34,094 nucleotides of DNA. Source: Desulfoferrobacter suflitae (GTDB taxonomy: Bacteria > Desulfobacterota > Syntrophobacteria > Syntrophobacterales > Syntrophobacteraceae). The stretch is taken from NCBI RefSeq assembly GCF_022603395.1, contig NZ_JAIBKA010000021.1, forward strand, positions 1-34,094. The letters run 5' to 3'. This document shows positions 32,301-34,094 of this stretch, one piece after another (within the stretch, counting starts at the first letter, position 1; every line of letters starts with the position of its first letter). The notes beneath the pieces were generated by a model. The model ran no database searches. It was given only the letters and a program-made list of their open reading frames with translations, and had not been told where the DNA came from. The position numbers and the translations under genes were made by a program.

Positions 32301-33986
32301 CTATTTGGTTTTCACTTCGTCTTTGATTCGCTTAATATGCCCGCGGCCCAAGCCTTTCACTTCACAGCCGAATTCGAAATAGCGGCGGATCTTTTGATCG
32401 CTGAGCATGCCAAAGCAATCCACCATGGCCACGGGACGGCCGGTCATCTTCACCACTTTGTCCGGCTCCAGCGCCAGAAACGCCTGGTGGCGGACGGCCA
32501 GTACCACCGCGTCGGATTCCTGGAGGGCTTCGGCCATCTCTTTGTGCACGTAAAGGTTGCCTAGCTTGCCCTGGTTGCGGAAGAAACGGGACCAAGAGTG
32601 GCCGGGGGCAGGGTAGGTTTCTTGTTTTTCAAATTCCCACCAGTGCTGGACGTAAGGGTCGTACACCACCACCTCGGCCCCCATTTCGGTGAGCTTGCGC
32701 ACGATGAGCTCCGAGCCGCTGTAGCGAGTGTCTCCCACGTCCTCCCGATAAGAGGCGCCAAGGACCGCTATTTTGGATGCTGCAACGATTTTGCCCATGT
32801 TGCGCAGGGCGTCGCGTACCAGCTGAACGGCATGCAGGGCCCTCGTGTCGTTGATATCAATGGCCTGTGGGGTGATTTTGAAAATATCGTCTTCAAACCC
32901 CATGAGGGTCTGGTAGGCCCACACTCCGAGACCGCCGTCCTTGGGCAGGCAATAGCCGCCGATGCCGGGGCCGGGAAAAATGATGTTCGAATGGGTCGGC
33001 CTTACCTTGATGGCTTCAATCACTTTGATGAGATCCACTCCGTTACGTTCGGCAAACAGGCTCCACTCGTGCAAGTGAGCAAGGATCGTGGCGCGGTAGG
33101 AGTTTTCCACGATCTTGCAGGTCTCGCTTTCGATGGGGCGATCCAATACCGTGAGGGGGAACCTTTCCACGTTGAGCACGCCCGAGAGGAATGAAGTGAC
33201 GCGCTGGCGGGCTTCTTCATTGATGCCGCTGCAAACCCGCCAGAAATCGCGAATGGAGCTCACGTAGTTGCGCCCCGGCATGACCCGCTCGAAGGAGTGT
33301 GCCAGAAGCGGTTCCGCCTGGTGCAATCCGCGCCGCTCAAAGGCTTTCTTGATGATCGGATAAGCCACATATTCGGTGGTTCCGGGCGGTACGGTCGTCT
33401 CGATCAATACCAGGCAGGCGGGTTTGATATTTTCGCCGATGATCTTCAGGCTCTCTTCAAGCGCTGCAATATCGGCACGCCCCTGGCGACAGTTGCCAAG
33501 AGTTTCCTTGAAATAGTCGCATTGTACATCCACCACGACCACATCGGCCAGAGACAGGGCGTCATAGCTAAAGGTGGCGGTGAGCGTCCTTTTGTCGAGC
33601 ACACAGCGGCGAATCATGGGCGCCACTTCAGGGTCTTCGGCCTGCACGGGGGCCAAACCCCGGTTGAGATAGTGAATTTTCCAGTATGAACGCGGAGAGG
33701 GGCGCTGCATGCCAATGACAAACTTGCCTGGTTGCCCGGTGGTGCGATCCACTGAGTCGGCAATGACTCCCGCCATAACAGCGCCGACGAAGCCTACGCC
33801 CATAACGACTACGATCTCGCGGCCAAGCAGACGCTGCTCGTTGACGAGTTTTTGCAGTCGCTTGAATTCCTGCTCGTAGTCTGACTGTTGGGGCAGAAGA
33901 AACGATTCACCTGCCGGGCAGGTGGACAAGCCGGATTCAATTGGCTTTTCTTTTGCGTTGTGTTTTTTTTGGGTTTCGAACTTCAT
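32301..33986 (-). CDS. wbpA: WbpA-like UDP-N-acetylglucosamine 6-dehydrogenase
   Basis: A 561-residue nucleotide-sugar dehydrogenase. The Rossmann motif is [20 protein letters not shown], with [24 protein letters not shown] and [18 protein letters not shown] following. The catalytic cysteine is C346 in [12 protein letters not shown], and the C-terminal domain has [19 protein letters not shown]. It oxidises C6 of the UDP-sugar to the uronic acid, the first step of the WbpA-B-E-D pathway, and its partner genes lie directly downstream. It is about 120 residues longer than typical members. The first 55 residues are poorly conserved and include a short palindrome-encoded segment. AGGG eight bases before the ATG supports the start. 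The gene symbol is by analogy; the exact substrate is inferred from neighbours. Confidence 0.87.
   Translation of the reverse strand: MKFETQKKHNAKEKPIESGLSTCPAGESFLLPQQSDYEQEFKRLQKLVNEQRLLGREIVVVMGVGFVGAVMAGVIADSVDRTTGQPGKFVIGMQRPSPRSYWKIHYLNRGLAPVQAEDPEVAPMIRRCVLDKRTLTATFSYDALSLADVVVVDVQCDYFKETLGNCRQGRADIAALEESLKIIGENIKPACLVLIETTVPPGTTEYVAYPIIKKAFERRGLHQAEPLLAHSFERVMPGRNYVSSIRDFWRVCSGINEEARQRVTSFLSGVLNVERFPLTVLDRPIESETCKIVENSYRATILAHLHEWSLFAERNGVDLIKVIEAIKVRPTHSNIIFPGPGIGGYCLPKDGGLGVWAYQTLMGFEDDIFKITPQAIDINDTRALHAVQLVRDALRNMGKIVAASKIAVLGASYREDVGDTRYSGSELIVRKLTEMGAEVVVYDPYVQHWWEFEKQETYPAPGHSWSRFFRNQGKLGNLYVHKEMAEALQESDAVVLAVRHQAFLALEPDKVVKMTGRPVAMVDCFGMLSDQKIRRYFEFGCEVKGLGRGHIKRIKDEVKTK
33908..33924. 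repeat. CACCTGCC-N-GGCAGGTG palindrome in the WbpA N-terminal extension
   Basis: Two 8-base arms around one base, a perfect 17-nt palindrome, read in frame as part of STCPAGES at about residue 21-28. It is similar in size and layout, but not in sequence, to the four palindromes in the transposase gene. Confidence 0.6.
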
Positions 33987-34094
33987 GAGCGAGCCCTTGC
34001 TGTTGTTGGTTGTTGCATATGTCTCGGTTTGGCTTCAGGCTGTAGGGTGGGGAATAGGTGGGGAATAGGGGACGTTGTTTCATATTTCCACTTA
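33987..34094. other. Leader of the wbpA-led cluster, partial
   Basis: The window ends 108 bases upstream of the WbpA gene. An 11-nt word, GGTGGGGAATA, occurs twice in tandem at about 34048-34069. No promoter could be assigned, so the start of the long minus-strand operon may lie outside the window. Confidence 0.4.

Overview
The window is one large surface-polysaccharide locus (O-antigen or exopolysaccharide type), flanked and broken up by mobile DNA. It suggests a Gram-negative bacterium. The mix of polysaccharide genes, IS families and short junk repeats would fit a Desulfobacterota-like genome, but that placement is only an impression and no marker gene is present.

Layout. (1) 1-3480: the right part of an IS21-family element. 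istA is open at the window edge and its product is fused in frame to a DnaG-like primase region (degenerate CHC2-like motif plus Toprim). istB follows, then terminal repeats. (2) 3.5-5.7 kb: a gene-poor stretch, then two plus-strand genes for exported proteins: a membrane-anchored acidic protein with five tandem repeats and a small secreted protein. (3) 5866-13256, all minus: PglE-like aminotransferase, phosphoglycosyl transferase, a second DegT-family aminotransferase, Gfo/Idh dehydrogenase, hexapeptide acyltransferase, sulfotransferase and a GT4 glycosyltransferase. (4) 13.3-17.2 kb: a graveyard of mobile DNA with a frameshifted HARE-HTH-like gene, a transposase gene broken only by 16-17 nt palindromes, a second transposase 3' fragment and a truncated DUF4338 gene. 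(5) 17224-20984, minus: methyltransferase, GT4, Wzy-like polymerase. (6) 21.1-22.4 kb: an IS4-family element. (7) 22775-33986, minus: Wzx flippase, GT4, UDP-sulfoquinovose-synthase-like enzyme, CapD/WbpM-type dehydratase, PIN-WbpE fusion with an upstream antitoxin, GxxExxY protein, WbpB-WbpD fusion and WbpA.

How the genes fit. WbpA, WbpB, WbpE and WbpD together make UDP-2,3-diacetamido-2,3-dideoxy-glucuronic acid (UDP-GlcNAc3NAcA). The dehydratase plus the PglE-like aminotransferase could make a UDP-4-amino-4,6-dideoxy sugar that the PglC/WbaP-type transferase loads onto undecaprenyl phosphate. Three GT4 enzymes extend the unit, Wzx flips it and Wzy polymerises it. The SQD1-like enzyme and the sulfotransferase suggest sulfonated and/or sulfated sugars.

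The most notable theme is short repeated DNA in and between genes. Four TCACGCC-N2/3-GGCGTGA palindromes lie in or beside one transposase gene; removing the three inside it restores a 533-codon frame. Three 57-58 nt palindromes exactly fill three consecutive intercistronic gaps and bracket the GxxExxY gene. Low-complexity inserts sit in frame in the PglE-like protein and in the WbpB-WbpD linker. Three gene fusions are present (IstA-primase, PIN-WbpE, WbpB-WbpD).
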